DNA from: an uncultured Collinsella sp.
GTDB lineage: Bacteria > Actinomycetota > Coriobacteriia > Coriobacteriales > Coriobacteriaceae
Reading direction: 5' to 3'
Length of the DNA stretch: 39,644 nucleotides
Assembly: GCA_902493985.1 (NCBI GenBank)
Contig: CABURR010000015.1
Span: 1 to 39,644 of the forward strand
The notes below the pieces were generated by a model, which worked only from the letters and a program-made list of their open reading frames with translations, did no database searches and was not told where the DNA came from. A program made the position numbers and the translations under genes. Positions 21,848-32,400 of this stretch are shown in pieces (positions within the stretch are counted from its first letter, which is position 1; each line of letters starts with the position of its first letter).

Positions 21848-24800
21848 TTAGCGACCGTCGCCGCCGAGCAGCGCCAGAACATCCTCGCGGGTAAACAGCG
21901 CCGACGAGATACCATCGCCGCCGAGCACACTGTTGACCAGATCACGCTTGGACTCCTGCATCTGCATAATGCGTTCCTCGATAGTGTCCTTGGCGATGAG
22001 CTTGTACACGGTCACGGTGTGCTGCTGGCCAATGCGGTGGGCGCGGTCGGTCGCCTGGTCCTGCGCCGCCACGTTCCACCACGGGTCGTAGTGGATGACC
22101 ACGTCGGCAGCCGTCAAATTAAGGCCCACGCCGCCCGCCTTGAGCGAAATCAAGAACACCGGCACCTCGCCCGCCTGGAACTGTGCAACCATCTTGGCGC
22201 GGCTCTCCTTAGACGATGCGCCCGTAAGCTTAAGGAAGGCGATGTCCTCCTTGGCCAGGCGCTTGCCGATGATATCGAGCATGCCCGTAAACTGGCTGAA
22301 CAGCAAGATGCGATGACCGCCGTCGAGCGCGCCGTGCACGAGCTCCATGCACGTATCGAGCTTGGCACTTCCCGCCTTGTAGTCCGCATAGTGTAGATGC
22401 GGGTCGCAGCAGATCTGACGCAGCTTGGTGAGCTCGGCAAGTACCTTGAGCTTGTCTTTCTTAAACTCCCCCGCCTCGCGGTGCTGCACTTGTTGGGCAA
22501 TGCGGTCCTGGTTGGCCAGGTAGAGCTTGCGCTGCTCGCCGGCAAGCTGCGCCATCACCGTGTCTTCGATCTTCTCGGGCAGGTCGGCCACCACGTCTTC
22601 CTTAACGCGACGCAGCACAAACGGCGACACGAGCGCCTGCAGACGAGCGGCGGTGTCGCCCTCGGCATGCTCGACGGGACTCTCAAAGCGCTTGGCAAAC
22701 GACTCGCGCGTGCCAAGCAGGCCCGGCATCAAAAAGTCGAAGATGCTCCAGAGCTCGGACAAGCGGTTTTCGATGGGCGTGCCCGTCAGAGCAAAGCGCA
22801 CGCCGGCAGGCAGGCGCTTGGTGGCGCGAGCCACCTGCGTGAGCGGGTTTTTAATGTACTGAGCCTCGTCGAGCACCACACGGGCAAAATCCTGCTCGAC
22901 GTACTCGTCGATATCGCGACGCATAAGGTCATACGACGTCACGACCACGTTATGCTCGGCCACGCCGGCAATCTGCACGCGGCGCTGCGCCTTGGCGCCC
23001 ACGATGGCGCACACATCAAGCGAGGGGGCAAAGCGCTCCAGCTCGGCAGCCCAGTTGTACACAAGCGACGCAGGACATACCACGAGCGTAGGCTTGGTGT
23101 CCCCCGCTTCCACGCGCGCCAGAATGTGCGCGATCATCTGCAGCGTTTTGCCCAGGCCCATATCGTCGGCCAAGATGCCGCCAAGGCCCAAATGCTCGAG
23201 CGAGCCGAGCCACTGGTAGCCGTCAATCTGGTAGCCACGCAGCGTGGCCTTGAGCGAGGCGGGTACCGTAAAGTCCATCTTGCCGAGCGTATCCAGGCGC
23301 TCAACGGTGCGGCGGAACGCCGCGTCGCGATCGGCCTCGAGCGCCGGCGTGCGCGCGAGCATGCTATCGACAAAAAGGGTGCTCGACGCGGGAAGCGACA
23401 CGCCGTCGAGCAGGTCGACGGCATCGACACCCAAGTCCTCGGCAAGGCCAAACGCAGCACGAGCGCCCTCGTCCAGGCGCACGATGTCGCCGGACGTAAG
23501 GCGCGCGAACGTCTGGTGGCGCTTATACGAATCGAGATAGATGGCAAGGTCAGCCGCCGAAAGCCCGCTCGCACCCAGCTCGACGTCGAGCAAGTTGCTC
23601 TTGACGGTGGCACGCACCGAGAGCTTAGGCGCAGGGCGTACCGAGATCTGGCGCAGGCGATCGCTGAGCATGACCTCGCCCAGCTCGGACAGGGCAGACA
23701 GGCCCTCGGTCAGCAAGCGGAACAGGCTCTCGTCATCGCGCTCCTCAAACGCCAGGCCGCCCTCGCGGAAATCGAAGTACATGGCAGCCGTGTCCATAAC
23801 GCGAAACTCCGCCAGCGTATCGCGGGGCGGAACGCCGGGGCGTTGCTCTTCGAAAGGACTGCCCGGAGCACCAAGACTAAAGAGATCTGCCGACCAATCG
23901 CCGTAGGCCACCGTAATCTTGCAGGTCACAAGGCCATCGTCGACGCCAATCGCCATGGCAAAACTCGGCTCGGGCGCCACGGTATCGAGCGCAGCGGGCG
24001 CGGTCAAGTCGGTGTAGTCGCGCAAGATAGGCAGTGCCATGCGGCAGAACTCGCCCACCTGGTCGGCGGCGATATGGACCGGTGTGCGGCAGGGCAGCAA
24101 GTGCGAAAGGAACGGCGCCGCATGTTGGGCAAACGCCGTGTCGGTACGGCGCGCGCGGCGCGTATCGACCAGATAGGCTGCGTCGCTCGCGACAAAGCAA
24201 TACGTATCGGCCGGAAGGCGCAAGTCGTAGCTGCCTCCCGCCGCCGGTGCAATCTTGGCGGCAAGGAGCGGCGGGCGCTTAGCCGGGACTTCGCCCTCCC
24301 CCTGCGGCGACGGCTCGACTTCCACCTCGTAGGAGCGATGCGTCGTCGTCCCCCGCGACCAAGCGGGCTCAAAGGACATGGACCTGCCACACAGCAGGTC
24401 CAGCACGGACACGACGGAATACTCGGATACCGGCAACTGACGCTCGGCGACAAAGCCGCTGCGGGCAAAGTCGTACGATGCCGAGCGCGAACTCGTGATG
24501 TCGCTCAGGTAGGCGACCGTCATTGCGATAAAGTCGAGCAGCTTTGTCGACACGTCATCGAAAGCCTCGGGCACATGAACAAACGTAAGCTTCTTGCCAT
24601 AGGAGAACGTACCGCCGCGCACATAGGCATCGGCCATGCCGTCGATATCCTTAACCACGTAGGACACCGAACCGCAGCGAATGCGAAACTCGAGCGCCCA
24701 GTTAAAGCGATCGGCAAACAGCGGATTGTAGTACGGCACCAGCGAGGGCTCCAGCACCGCTTTGGGCGCATCGGGGTCAATGGTGCCGGCGAGCTTGCGA

Positions 24801-25321
24801 CGCATGGCCACGAGCTCGTCCATGCGCGCGTCCGAAAGATCGGAAAGCGCCGCCACAAGGCTCGGACTCGTGGGGACGGGTGCCGGGAAGGGAAAGTTGG
24901 GGTTGACCGCAGATACGGTGGACGCGGGACGGGTGGGCTGCTTGGACTGTGCGGGCGGTACCGTAAACGTGCGGACCGGCGTGCGCAAACCCTCGACGGG
25001 CTCGGCGCCGCTGGCATCCAGATACGCCAACGCCGTGGCGATGGCGTGCTTGCACATGCCGGAATAGCGGAAGGCGGCGGGGCAATCGCAGTCGTAGTCG
25101 ACAACCTCGTGCTCGTCCATGTCGAGCGCCACGTGCGTCTTGTACAGGTCGCCGCGCGAGCCGCGCACCGAGCCCTCAATGTTCACGTTTTTGGAGAAGC
25201 GCGAGCCGGAGTCCTCAAACGACAGCACGGCGCCGTTGAGCATGAGCGAGCGCCCCTTCATAAAGGTACTGCTGAGTGCCGCCTCCTTACGGAGCGCCTG
25301 TGCAAACGTCCCCTGTGCCAT
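21848..25321 (-). CDS. SWIM zinc-finger SNF2-family helicase/ATPase
   Basis: A 1157-residue Swi2/Snf2-type DNA translocase. The N-terminus has a SWIM zinc finger (C78-x-C80-x9-C90-x-H92), then a long region of unknown structure (about 100-690). The two RecA-like ATPase lobes follow: ADDMGLGKT (about 718), LDEAQYIKN (about 817) and the last motif DRAHRIGQ with the IEERI ending (about 1090-1120). ATG 25321 has GGAGG 5 nt upstream. Members of this layout are usual in Gram-positives; a role in DNA repair or transcription recycling is likely but unproven. It lies downstream of dnaE, separated by a REPIN-like repeat. Confidence 0.93.
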   Translation of the reverse strand: MAQGTFAQALRKEAALSSTFMKGRSLMLNGAVLSFEDSGSRFSKNVNIEGSVRGSRGDLYKTHVALDMDEHEVVDYDCDCPAAFRYSGMCKHAIATALAYLDASGAEPVEGLRTPVRTFTVPPAQSKQPTRPASTVSAVNPNFPFPAPVPTSPSLVAALSDLSDARMDELVAMRRKLAGTIDPDAPKAVLEPSLVPYYNPLFADRFNWALEFRIRCGSVSYVVKDIDGMADAYVRGGTFSYGKKLTFVHVPEAFDDVSTKLLDFIAMTVAYLSDITSSRSASYDFARSGFVAERQLPVSEYSVVSVLDLLCGRSMSFEPAWSRGTTTHRSYEVEVEPSPQGEGEVPAKRPPLLAAKIAPAAGGSYDLRLPADTYCFVASDAAYLVDTRRARRTDTAFAQHAAPFLSHLLPCRTPVHIAADQVGEFCRMALPILRDYTDLTAPAALDTVAPEPSFAMAIGVDDGLVTCKITVAYGDWSADLFSLGAPGSPFEEQRPGVPPRDTLAEFRVMDTAAMYFDFREGGLAFEERDDESLFRLLTEGLSALSELGEVMLSDRLRQISVRPAPKLSVRATVKSNLLDVELGASGLSAADLAIYLDSYKRHQTFARLTSGDIVRLDEGARAAFGLAEDLGVDAVDLLDGVSLPASSTLFVDSMLARTPALEADRDAAFRRTVERLDTLGKMDFTVPASLKATLRGYQIDGYQWLGSLEHLGLGGILADDMGLGKTLQMIAHILARVEAGDTKPTLVVCPASLVYNWAAELERFAPSLDVCAIVGAKAQRRVQIAGVAEHNVVVTSYDLMRRDIDEYVEQDFARVVLDEAQYIKNPLTQVARATKRLPAGVRFALTGTPIENRLSELWSIFDFLMPGLLGTRESFAKRFESPVEHAEGDTAARLQALVSPFVLRRVKEDVVADLPEKIEDTVMAQLAGEQRKLYLANQDRIAQQVQHREAGEFKKDKLKVLAELTKLRQICCDPHLHYADYKAGSAKLDTCMELVHGALDGGHRILLFSQFTGMLDIIGKRLAKEDIAFLKLTGASSKESRAKMVAQFQAGEVPVFLISLKAGGVGLNLTAADVVIHYDPWWNVAAQDQATDRAHRIGQQHTVTVYKLIAKDTIEERIMQMQESKRDLVNSVLGGDGISSALFTREDVLALLGGDGR

Positions 25322-25344
25322 CACTTCCTCCAATCCACCCACCG

Positions 25345-25455
25345 GATGATTTTTCTGGGACGGGGATGAAAAAATCATTCCCGTCCCAGAAAGACTGGCC
25401 TCCCGCCACACGTCACCCAAAATGATTTTTTAATCCCCGTCCCAGAAAAATCATC
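25345..25455. repeat. REPIN-like pair of hairpin units in inverted orientation
   Basis: Unit 1 (25346-25378) and unit 2 (25422-25454, reversed) are 33 bp each and agree at 32 of 33 positions. Each has arms ATGATTTTT/AAAAATCAT around a loop with CTGGGACGGGGAT. The two units together give a perfect 23-bp inverted repeat (25345-25367 with 25433-25455). A partial third copy (25379-25393) lies beside unit 1. The element fills the gap between the dnaE stop and the SNF2 start, and its end touches the dnaE stop codon. Two inverted copies of one palindromic unit is the design of REP doublets/REPINs. Confidence 0.8.
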
Positions 25456-28400
25456 TTAGATCACCGTCACTCTGCCTTGGTTACCCACGATGGCCTTGGC
25501 CTCGGCCAGCAGCGGAATCGAGCGTGCGTTGACCTTGGCCGGCACCTCGGCACGCAGCACACGCCCGTCCACCTGCTCGATAAAGATCTCCACGCGGTCG
25601 CCGCCCGGGTTGGCGGTAAGCACCGTGGCAAGACGCGCCATATTGCCCTGGCTAAAGCGGCTGTTGGGCACCATGACCTCAAACACCTTGGGCTTGTTGT
25701 TCTCTTCGTTAAGCTCCAGCGGCACGATCTCCTGCGCGATGATCTGGTCGCCGCGGTCCGAGCGCTCGAGCTTGCCCTTAATGCGCACAAACGCATCAGA
25801 CAGCTGCGCGCCGGTCTCGGGATCGACCTCGCCGTACAGGTACCCCTCGGCCTCCTTGTAGGTCTTGGGGAACACCACGACCGTGGCCTCGCCTTCCATG
25901 TCCTCGAGCTGCACGATGCCCATGGGGTCGCCGTTTTTGGTCACGCGCTTGGACACGCTCGAGACCATACCGGCCCACCACAGCGCCTTGCCCTCGGGAA
26001 TCTCCTGGTTGATGGTGCCGCCCGTGGGGTTTTGCACCTCATAGCCGGTGTCGATCTGCGAGAACGAAAAGTCGCGCGCCTTGGCTAGCGCATACTCAAA
26101 CGGGCGCAGCGGGTGGTCCGAGACGTAGATGCCCAGAACCTCCTTCTCCTGGCTCAGCTTAAGGTGACGGTCCCACTCCTGGCCGTCCGGATCGGGCACG
26201 CTCACCTCAAAGCCCGAGCCCTCAACGTCGCCAAACATATCGAAGAACGAGGTCTGGCCGCTCGCGCGATCCTTCTGGCGCTTCACCGCGGCATCGATGA
26301 TGTTCTCGGGGTTGTTCTTATCCACAAAGTGCATCATCTGGCGACGCGGATACCCCGTGGAGTCGAAGGCGCCTGCCTTGATGAGCGATTCGATCACGCG
26401 ACGGTTGGCCTGGCTCGAGTCCACGCGCTCGACAAAGTCGTGCAGCGTCTTAAACGGGCCGCCCGCCTCGCGCTCGGCGATAATCGCCTGCGCCACGCCG
26501 GTGCCCACGCCGCGGATGCCGGCCAGACCAAAGCGCACGCCCTCCTTGGTAGCCGTGAACTCGGTACCGGACTCGTTGACATCTGGCGAAAGCACGGGGA
26601 TGCCGTCGTGGCGGCACGCCGAGACGTAGTGAACGATCTTGTCGGTCTTGCCCGTATAGGACGTCAGAACGGCCGCCATATACTCGTGCGGATAGTGCGC
26701 CTTGAGCCACGCCGTCTGCATAACCAGAATGGCGTAGCCGGCGGAGTGCGACTTGTTAAAGGCGTAAGATGCGAACTCGAGAACATCGTCCCAAATCTTC
26801 TGGGCGACCTCGCGCGTGTAGTTGTTCTTGATAGCGCCGTTCATCCAGTGGTCGTAGGTGGTCTCGTCCGAGCCATCCTCCCAGTGGAGCACCGTCGACG
26901 TGAGCAGCTTGATCTTTTTCTTAGCCACGGGCTTACGGATACGCGAGTCCGATTCGCCCTTGGAGAAGCCGCACATCTCGACGGAGATGAGCATAACCTG
27001 CTCCTGGTAGACCATGGTGCCGTAGGTTTCGCCCAGGATGTCGTCCAGGCGGTCGTCGTAGGAGACGGCCGGCTCCTTGCCGTTCATACGGTTGATGTAG
27101 GACGAAACCATGCCGGCGCCCAGCGGGCCCGGGCGGTACAGAGCGATCAATGCCACGACGTGTTTGTACTCGGTGGGCTTCATGTTCTTGATCGTGGCCG
27201 TCATGCCGGCGGACTCGACCTGGAAGACGCCGGCGGTGTGGCCGGAACCCATGAGCTTAAAGATCTCGGGATCGTCAAAGGGAATCTCTTCCTCTTTGAT
27301 GTCGATGCCGAAGTTCTTTTTGATGTTGGCCTTGGCCTTAGAAATAACCGTCAGCGTACGCAGGCCCAGGAAGTCCATCTTGAGCAGGCCCATGTCGGCA
27401 ACGGTATGGCCCTCGTACTGGGTAATCTCAACGCCGCCCTTGGTGTCGAGCTTGGTGGGCACGTGCTCGTTGACGGGGTCACGGCAGATCAGAACGGCGC
27501 ACGCGTGCACGCCCTCGCCACGGGTGAGGCCCTCGATCGAGAGCGCCGTGTCGATGATGCGGCGGGCGTCGTCGTCCTTTTTATAGGCCTCGGCAAAGTC
27601 GGGGTTAAACAGGTCCTCTTTGCCGGGTTGTTTTTCGAGTACTTGCTTGAGCTTGACCTTGGGATCGCTCGAGACCATCTTGGACAGGCGCTGGCCCATG
27701 TAGACCGGGTAGTCCAGGACGCGTGCGGCGTCGTTGATGGCCTGCTTGGCCTTAATGGTCGAGTAGGTGATGACGTGGGTGACCTTCTCGGGGCCGTAGA
27801 GCTGGCGAACGTGCTCCACGACCTCGAGGCGCCGCTCATCGTCGAAGTCCATATCGATATCGGGCATCTCGGTACGCTGTGGGGACAGGAACCTCTCGAA
27901 CATAAGGCCGTTCTCGAGCGGGTCGAACGCGGTGATGTTCATGGCGTAGGCGACGATAGCGCCGGCGGCCGAGCCACGGCCGGGGCCGACGCCGATGCCG
28001 TTGTCCTTGGCCCATTGCACGTACTCGGCGACGATGAGGAAGTAGGCGGCAAAGCCCTTGTCGCAGATGACCTTGTATTCGTACTCAAAGCGCTCTTTGA
28101 TGTTGACGCCACCGATCTCGCGCGTGGCCCAGTCGTCACCGTAGTGCTGGCGCAGGCCCTTCTCGCACTCGCGGCGGAACTGGCTCTCGTGCGTCTCGCC
28201 GGGATCGAGCAGCGGGAAGCGCGGCAGGATGATGGAGTCCCAGTCCAGCTCCACGTAGCACTTGTCGGCGATCTCGAGCGTGTTGTCGCAGGCCTCGGGG
28301 CAATACGGGAACATCGCCCGCATCTCCTCCTCGGTCTTCATGTAAAACTCCGAGCCGGTCATGCGCATGCGGTTGGGGTCGTCGACCTTGGCGTTCATGC

Positions 28401-29259
28401 CAATGCACATGATGACGTCCTGCACGGGCGCATCCTCGCGGCGCAGGTAGTGGAAGTCGTTGGTGGCGATGACCTTGACGCCCACCTGTTTGGCAATGTC
28501 GATGAGCGTGCGGTCCATCTGCTCGTCGGTCAGGCCGTTGTCGGTGGTGATGCCGTGTTCCTGGATCTCGATGTAGAAGTCGCCGGGCTCGAAGGTGTCG
28601 CGGAAGGTCTCGGCCCACTTGATGGCGCCTTCCATGTCGCCGCGGTCGATGTATTTGGGGATGATGCCCGCGATGCAGGCACTCGTGCAGATCATGCCCT
28701 TGGCGTGGCGGCGCAGGTTGTCGAGCGTCACGCGCGGCTTGTAATAAAAGCCCTGCACGGCGGCCTCGGAGACCGTCTGCATCAGGTTGACGTAGCCCTC
28801 CTGGTCCTTGGCCAGAAGGATCATGTGGTAGAGCTCGGGCTTGTGGTCGCGGGCAAGGGTCTCGTCCGGCGTAAAGTAGACCTCGCAGCCAAAGATGGGC
28901 TTGATGACCAGGGGCGGCTTGAGCTCGTCGATGTTGCCCTTCTCGTCCCACATGGCCATGTCCTTCACATACTGGGCATGCTCGCGCGGGTTTTCCTCGG
29001 GATCGGGCTCCACCAGCTCGTCGCGGCGGTCCTTTTCCAAGAAGGCCTTGTCGTGGCTCCAGGTTTTGTACTCGGGCGTGTTGTGGTTGACGGCGTCACA
29101 GGCCAGCGCCAGGTCGGGCACGCCATACATGTAGCCGTGGTCGGTAATGGCCACGGCGGGCATGCCAAGCTCAACGGCACGGTTGACCATATCCTGGATA
29201 CGGGTTGCGCCGTCGAGCATGGAAAAAACAGTGTGATTGTGCAGATGGACGAATGCCAT
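25456..29259 (-). CDS. dnaE: DNA polymerase III alpha subunit
   Basis: A 1267-residue replicative polymerase. The N-terminal PHP domain shows HLHNH and ITDHG metal-ligand motifs. The palm carries PDIDMDF (about 468-474), followed by the fingers, helix-hairpin-helix region (GLAGIRGVG) and a C-terminal OB domain. It is about 90-100 residues longer than the common form, partly because of a charged insertion in the PHP domain (about residues 58-118, rich in Glu/Asp/Lys). ATG 29259 has GGAG 8 nt upstream. No polC-type gene is present here, so this is likely the main polymerase. Confidence 0.97.
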   Translation of the reverse strand: MAFVHLHNHTVFSMLDGATRIQDMVNRAVELGMPAVAITDHGYMYGVPDLALACDAVNHNTPEYKTWSHDKAFLEKDRRDELVEPDPEENPREHAQYVKDMAMWDEKGNIDELKPPLVIKPIFGCEVYFTPDETLARDHKPELYHMILLAKDQEGYVNLMQTVSEAAVQGFYYKPRVTLDNLRRHAKGMICTSACIAGIIPKYIDRGDMEGAIKWAETFRDTFEPGDFYIEIQEHGITTDNGLTDEQMDRTLIDIAKQVGVKVIATNDFHYLRREDAPVQDVIMCIGMNAKVDDPNRMRMTGSEFYMKTEEEMRAMFPYCPEACDNTLEIADKCYVELDWDSIILPRFPLLDPGETHESQFRRECEKGLRQHYGDDWATREIGGVNIKERFEYEYKVICDKGFAAYFLIVAEYVQWAKDNGIGVGPGRGSAAGAIVAYAMNITAFDPLENGLMFERFLSPQRTEMPDIDMDFDDERRLEVVEHVRQLYGPEKVTHVITYSTIKAKQAINDAARVLDYPVYMGQRLSKMVSSDPKVKLKQVLEKQPGKEDLFNPDFAEAYKKDDDARRIIDTALSIEGLTRGEGVHACAVLICRDPVNEHVPTKLDTKGGVEITQYEGHTVADMGLLKMDFLGLRTLTVISKAKANIKKNFGIDIKEEEIPFDDPEIFKLMGSGHTAGVFQVESAGMTATIKNMKPTEYKHVVALIALYRPGPLGAGMVSSYINRMNGKEPAVSYDDRLDDILGETYGTMVYQEQVMLISVEMCGFSKGESDSRIRKPVAKKKIKLLTSTVLHWEDGSDETTYDHWMNGAIKNNYTREVAQKIWDDVLEFASYAFNKSHSAGYAILVMQTAWLKAHYPHEYMAAVLTSYTGKTDKIVHYVSACRHDGIPVLSPDVNESGTEFTATKEGVRFGLAGIRGVGTGVAQAIIAEREAGGPFKTLHDFVERVDSSQANRRVIESLIKAGAFDSTGYPRRQMMHFVDKNNPENIIDAAVKRQKDRASGQTSFFDMFGDVEGSGFEVSVPDPDGQEWDRHLKLSQEKEVLGIYVSDHPLRPFEYALAKARDFSFSQIDTGYEVQNPTGGTINQEIPEGKALWWAGMVSSVSKRVTKNGDPMGIVQLEDMEGEATVVVFPKTYKEAEGYLYGEVDPETGAQLSDAFVRIKGKLERSDRGDQIIAQEIVPLELNEENNKPKVFEVMVPNSRFSQGNMARLATVLTANPGGDRVEIFIEQVDGRVLRAEVPAKVNARSIPLLAEAKAIVGNQGRVTVI

Positions 29260-29360
29260 GTGATGAGCTCCGATGCGGGTTCGTGTTCTGACTGAACGAT
29301 TTTACCGCACGGCACGGACAGCACCCGAACCTAGCCAAACCAACACGGCTCCTCTTGCAG

Positions 29361-29423
29361 TTGCGGTGGAATAGTTCCCGCTTGGGCCACCTGGGTCGCA
29401 ATACAGGAACTATTCCACCGCAA
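29361..29423. repeat. 18-bp perfect inverted repeat between addA-like and dnaE genes
   Basis: TTGCGGTGGAATAGTTCC (29361-29378) and its exact complement (29406-29423) flank a 27-nt spacer. It starts 12 bp beyond the addA-like stop. Neither strand has a T-tail, so it is not a standard terminator. Confidence 0.8.
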
Positions 29424-29435
29424 GTTATCTGAGGG

Positions 29436-32400
29436 CTAGAGGTTGTAGGTGACTACTTGAGGTTCGGCGGGTTCGACGAAGATGGCTGGATTCGCCTGCT
29501 CCACGCGGACGAACTTGACGGTCACGGCCGCAAAGCCCGCCTTGTGCAACACATCGGCGTAGACGCGCGCCTGCAAGGCGTGCTTCTCGAGCAGCTGTTC
29601 CGGCGTCTCGTCCGGTGTGCCGCCCGTCTTGTAGTCGATGACCAGCGCGCGTGACGAATCCGCCGGGTTCGTCGCCAAAGCGTCGATGGCGCCCTCGGCA
29701 TAGGCACCGTAGCGGGCGATGTCCTCGTCCTCGCAACCCAGCGAGAAGAACGGCACCTCGGCACGGATGCACGGCCACACGAGCAGGTCGGCACGAACCG
29801 ACGACTTGAGCCAGCGATCCAGGGCAACGTCGAAGCGCTCGCGCTGTTCTGGCGTCAAGCGCCACAGGCGCGCCAGCGCATCGGCACGCGCAGCGGGCAA
29901 CGCATCGGCACCCATCTCGATGAGCCACTGGCAGGCGGCGTGGAAGGCCGAACCCAAGGCCATGGGATTGCCGACGGGCTCGACAGCAGCCACGTCTGCA
30001 TCCGTCATCTCCGAGCCATCCGACTCTGCATCATCGCCGGACTCGTCCATGGGAACACGAGCCTCGGCGGCACGGTCTTCCGTCTCGGCATGGAGTGCCG
30101 CGGCGATTGACGAGTAGCTGTACGAATCGCGCGCCGGATACGGACAGATGCCCATGCGCACGCCCACTGCCTGGGGATACACAAGCTCAAACGAATCGGG
30201 CTTGGGGTCGGCAGGACCGGGGGCGATTGTACTGGCCGAATCGTCGGCAGCATCCGTATCGGCATCGCCACGAACAAGCCTGCCCTCGGCATCCAGCGAA
30301 GCGTTGGCCTCAAACGCCTGCTCGCCAAAGGTAAAGTCCGCGAGCGAAATGAGCTCGTAGTCGCCCGGCTTGGAGTTGTCGAACGTCAAACGATCACTAT
30401 CGAGCTGTGGCATGTCCAGAGCGTCGGTCGGCAAAATACGGCGCAGCACGTCGTAGGTCAGATCGGTCTCGACGTCGAAGGTCGGCGCCGTCACCTTGCC
30501 ACGGCTCACGCCGGCATCCATCGCCAAGATCACCAGCTCGCGCGCACGCGTCATGGCGACATAGAGCAAACGAGCCCGCTCTTCGAGCGAAAGCTGCAGG
30601 TCGTCGTTGCGCAGGCGAGCAAATGCCTCAGCGGGAGAACCCGTCGCGCAGACGTCCTCCATGAGCTCCGGCGGCAGCCATAGCGACGTGCCCTTGCCCT
30701 TAAACGCATGCTCAAACTGCTTTTTAACGTCGTCGCCCTTCACAAAGGTTCCGTCGGCGAGCTTAACGCCGTCGAAGCGTGCAGGCAGTGCCACAACCTG
30801 CGCCCCGCCCTCGACACGCCCCATCTGAGCCGCACCGGACGATTTGCGCACGCCAAAGCACTCGGCGACCGCCACGACCGGATATTCCAGGCCCTTGGAT
30901 GCGTGCACCGTCATGATGCGCACCGCGCCGTCGCCCTCCTCGTTGAGGGCACCCGGGGCTTCCTTGCCCGCTAGGAAGCGATCAAAGGCAAGCGCGATGG
31001 AACGCGGCGAGTTGCCGAACTCGGCCTCCGCCTCGGCCACGGCATCAAGCGCCTTGAGCACGTTGGCGGCAATGGCCTTGCCCTCGGGGCCGCGCTGCGC
31101 CAGACGCACGAACCAGCCCGAAGCGTTGACCACGTCGCGCGCGATCGCCGCGAACGAATCGCGACCCACACGACGAAGCGCATACCGCAGCACCTCGCGG
31201 GCGCGCGTCACGAGCGGCAAGTCTTGCAAACCCGGCACATCGGAATCACTCATGATGCCCACGTCGATATTCCGGCGCGAGGTCTCCCCCGTCTCGCTAT
31301 CGAGCTTGGTCGCCAGCGCCAAAAACTCCTGGGCGCCCAGCGCAAACATCGGCGAGGCCAGCAGCGGCATAAGGCCCTGCGCCGTATCGGCCGGATTGGC
31401 GAGCGCGCAAACCAGGGCGCGCACCGTCTGCACCTCGGCTGCTTGGGCAAAGACTGAGCCGCCTGCGATCACGCAGTCGAGCCCCTGGTCGCGGAAGGCC
31501 TGGGCGTAGACGTCGGCGTTGGTCATGCGGCCCAGCAGCAGCACCATGCCGCCCTGGGGCTGGCCGGCATCGGCAAGCGCGCGGAATCGCTCGGCGATCG
31601 CACGGGCCTTGGCCTGTGTGCGCTCTTGTGTGCTGCCGCCGGCAACAAAGAGGGCCTGGCGACGCGAGGCGTCTGCCACCAGCGCGTCCTTGCGGCCGTC
31701 GCTCGCCTCAAGGTCCAAAAAGCCCTGCATCAGGCCGCCGTTGTCGCCGTCGAAGACGCGTGCCACGTAACGCAGCACCTCGTCATGGCTGCGGAAGTTG
31801 CGCACGAGCTTGACGAGCTCGCCGGCGGGGGCATCCGTCGTGGCGACCGTCTCGGACGCCGCCGTCGATCCCACTTTGCGCTCCTGGCGACGGAACACCT
31901 CGACCTCGGCGCCGCGGAAGCGATAGATCGACTGCTGCGCATCGCCCACGGTGCACAGCGCGCGCTCCCCCGCGCCCGTCAGATAACGGATCAAATCGAC
32001 CTGCATCTGGTCGGTATCCTGGAACTCGTCGATCATGACCATCTTAAAGCGGCCCTCGTACGCCGCTCGGATGGCTGGGTAATCGCGCAGGGCCTCGTAG
32101 GCCATGCGTAGCAGGTCGTTGTTGTCGAGGGCAGACTGGCCGGCCTTGAGCGCGCGGTACTCAGCCTCTACAGAGCGGGCCAAGCCCACCAGTGCATCGA
32201 GCGCGGGACCACCGCAGGCCAACACGATATTGATAAACGCATCGGCGGCCTCGGCCTTGAGCAGCTCAACCTGCTCCTTGGGGAACGCCTTGCTCGCGCG
32301 CGGCATGGTGCACGACATCATGAGTCGCGCCGCATCGGCCATGGTCTTGCCGCTCGCCTCGAATGCATCGATGGCATCGAGCGCCGTCTGCGCCTTCTCG

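Noticed and set aside
26113..29295. A 1060-codon open frame on the plus strand opposite dnaE, and a 990-codon one opposite the SNF2 gene (22397-25369)
   Set aside because: They mirror well-supported genes in a high-GC sequence, have no recognisable domains and an unnatural His/Val/Leu/Ala/Arg composition, typical of antisense shadows.
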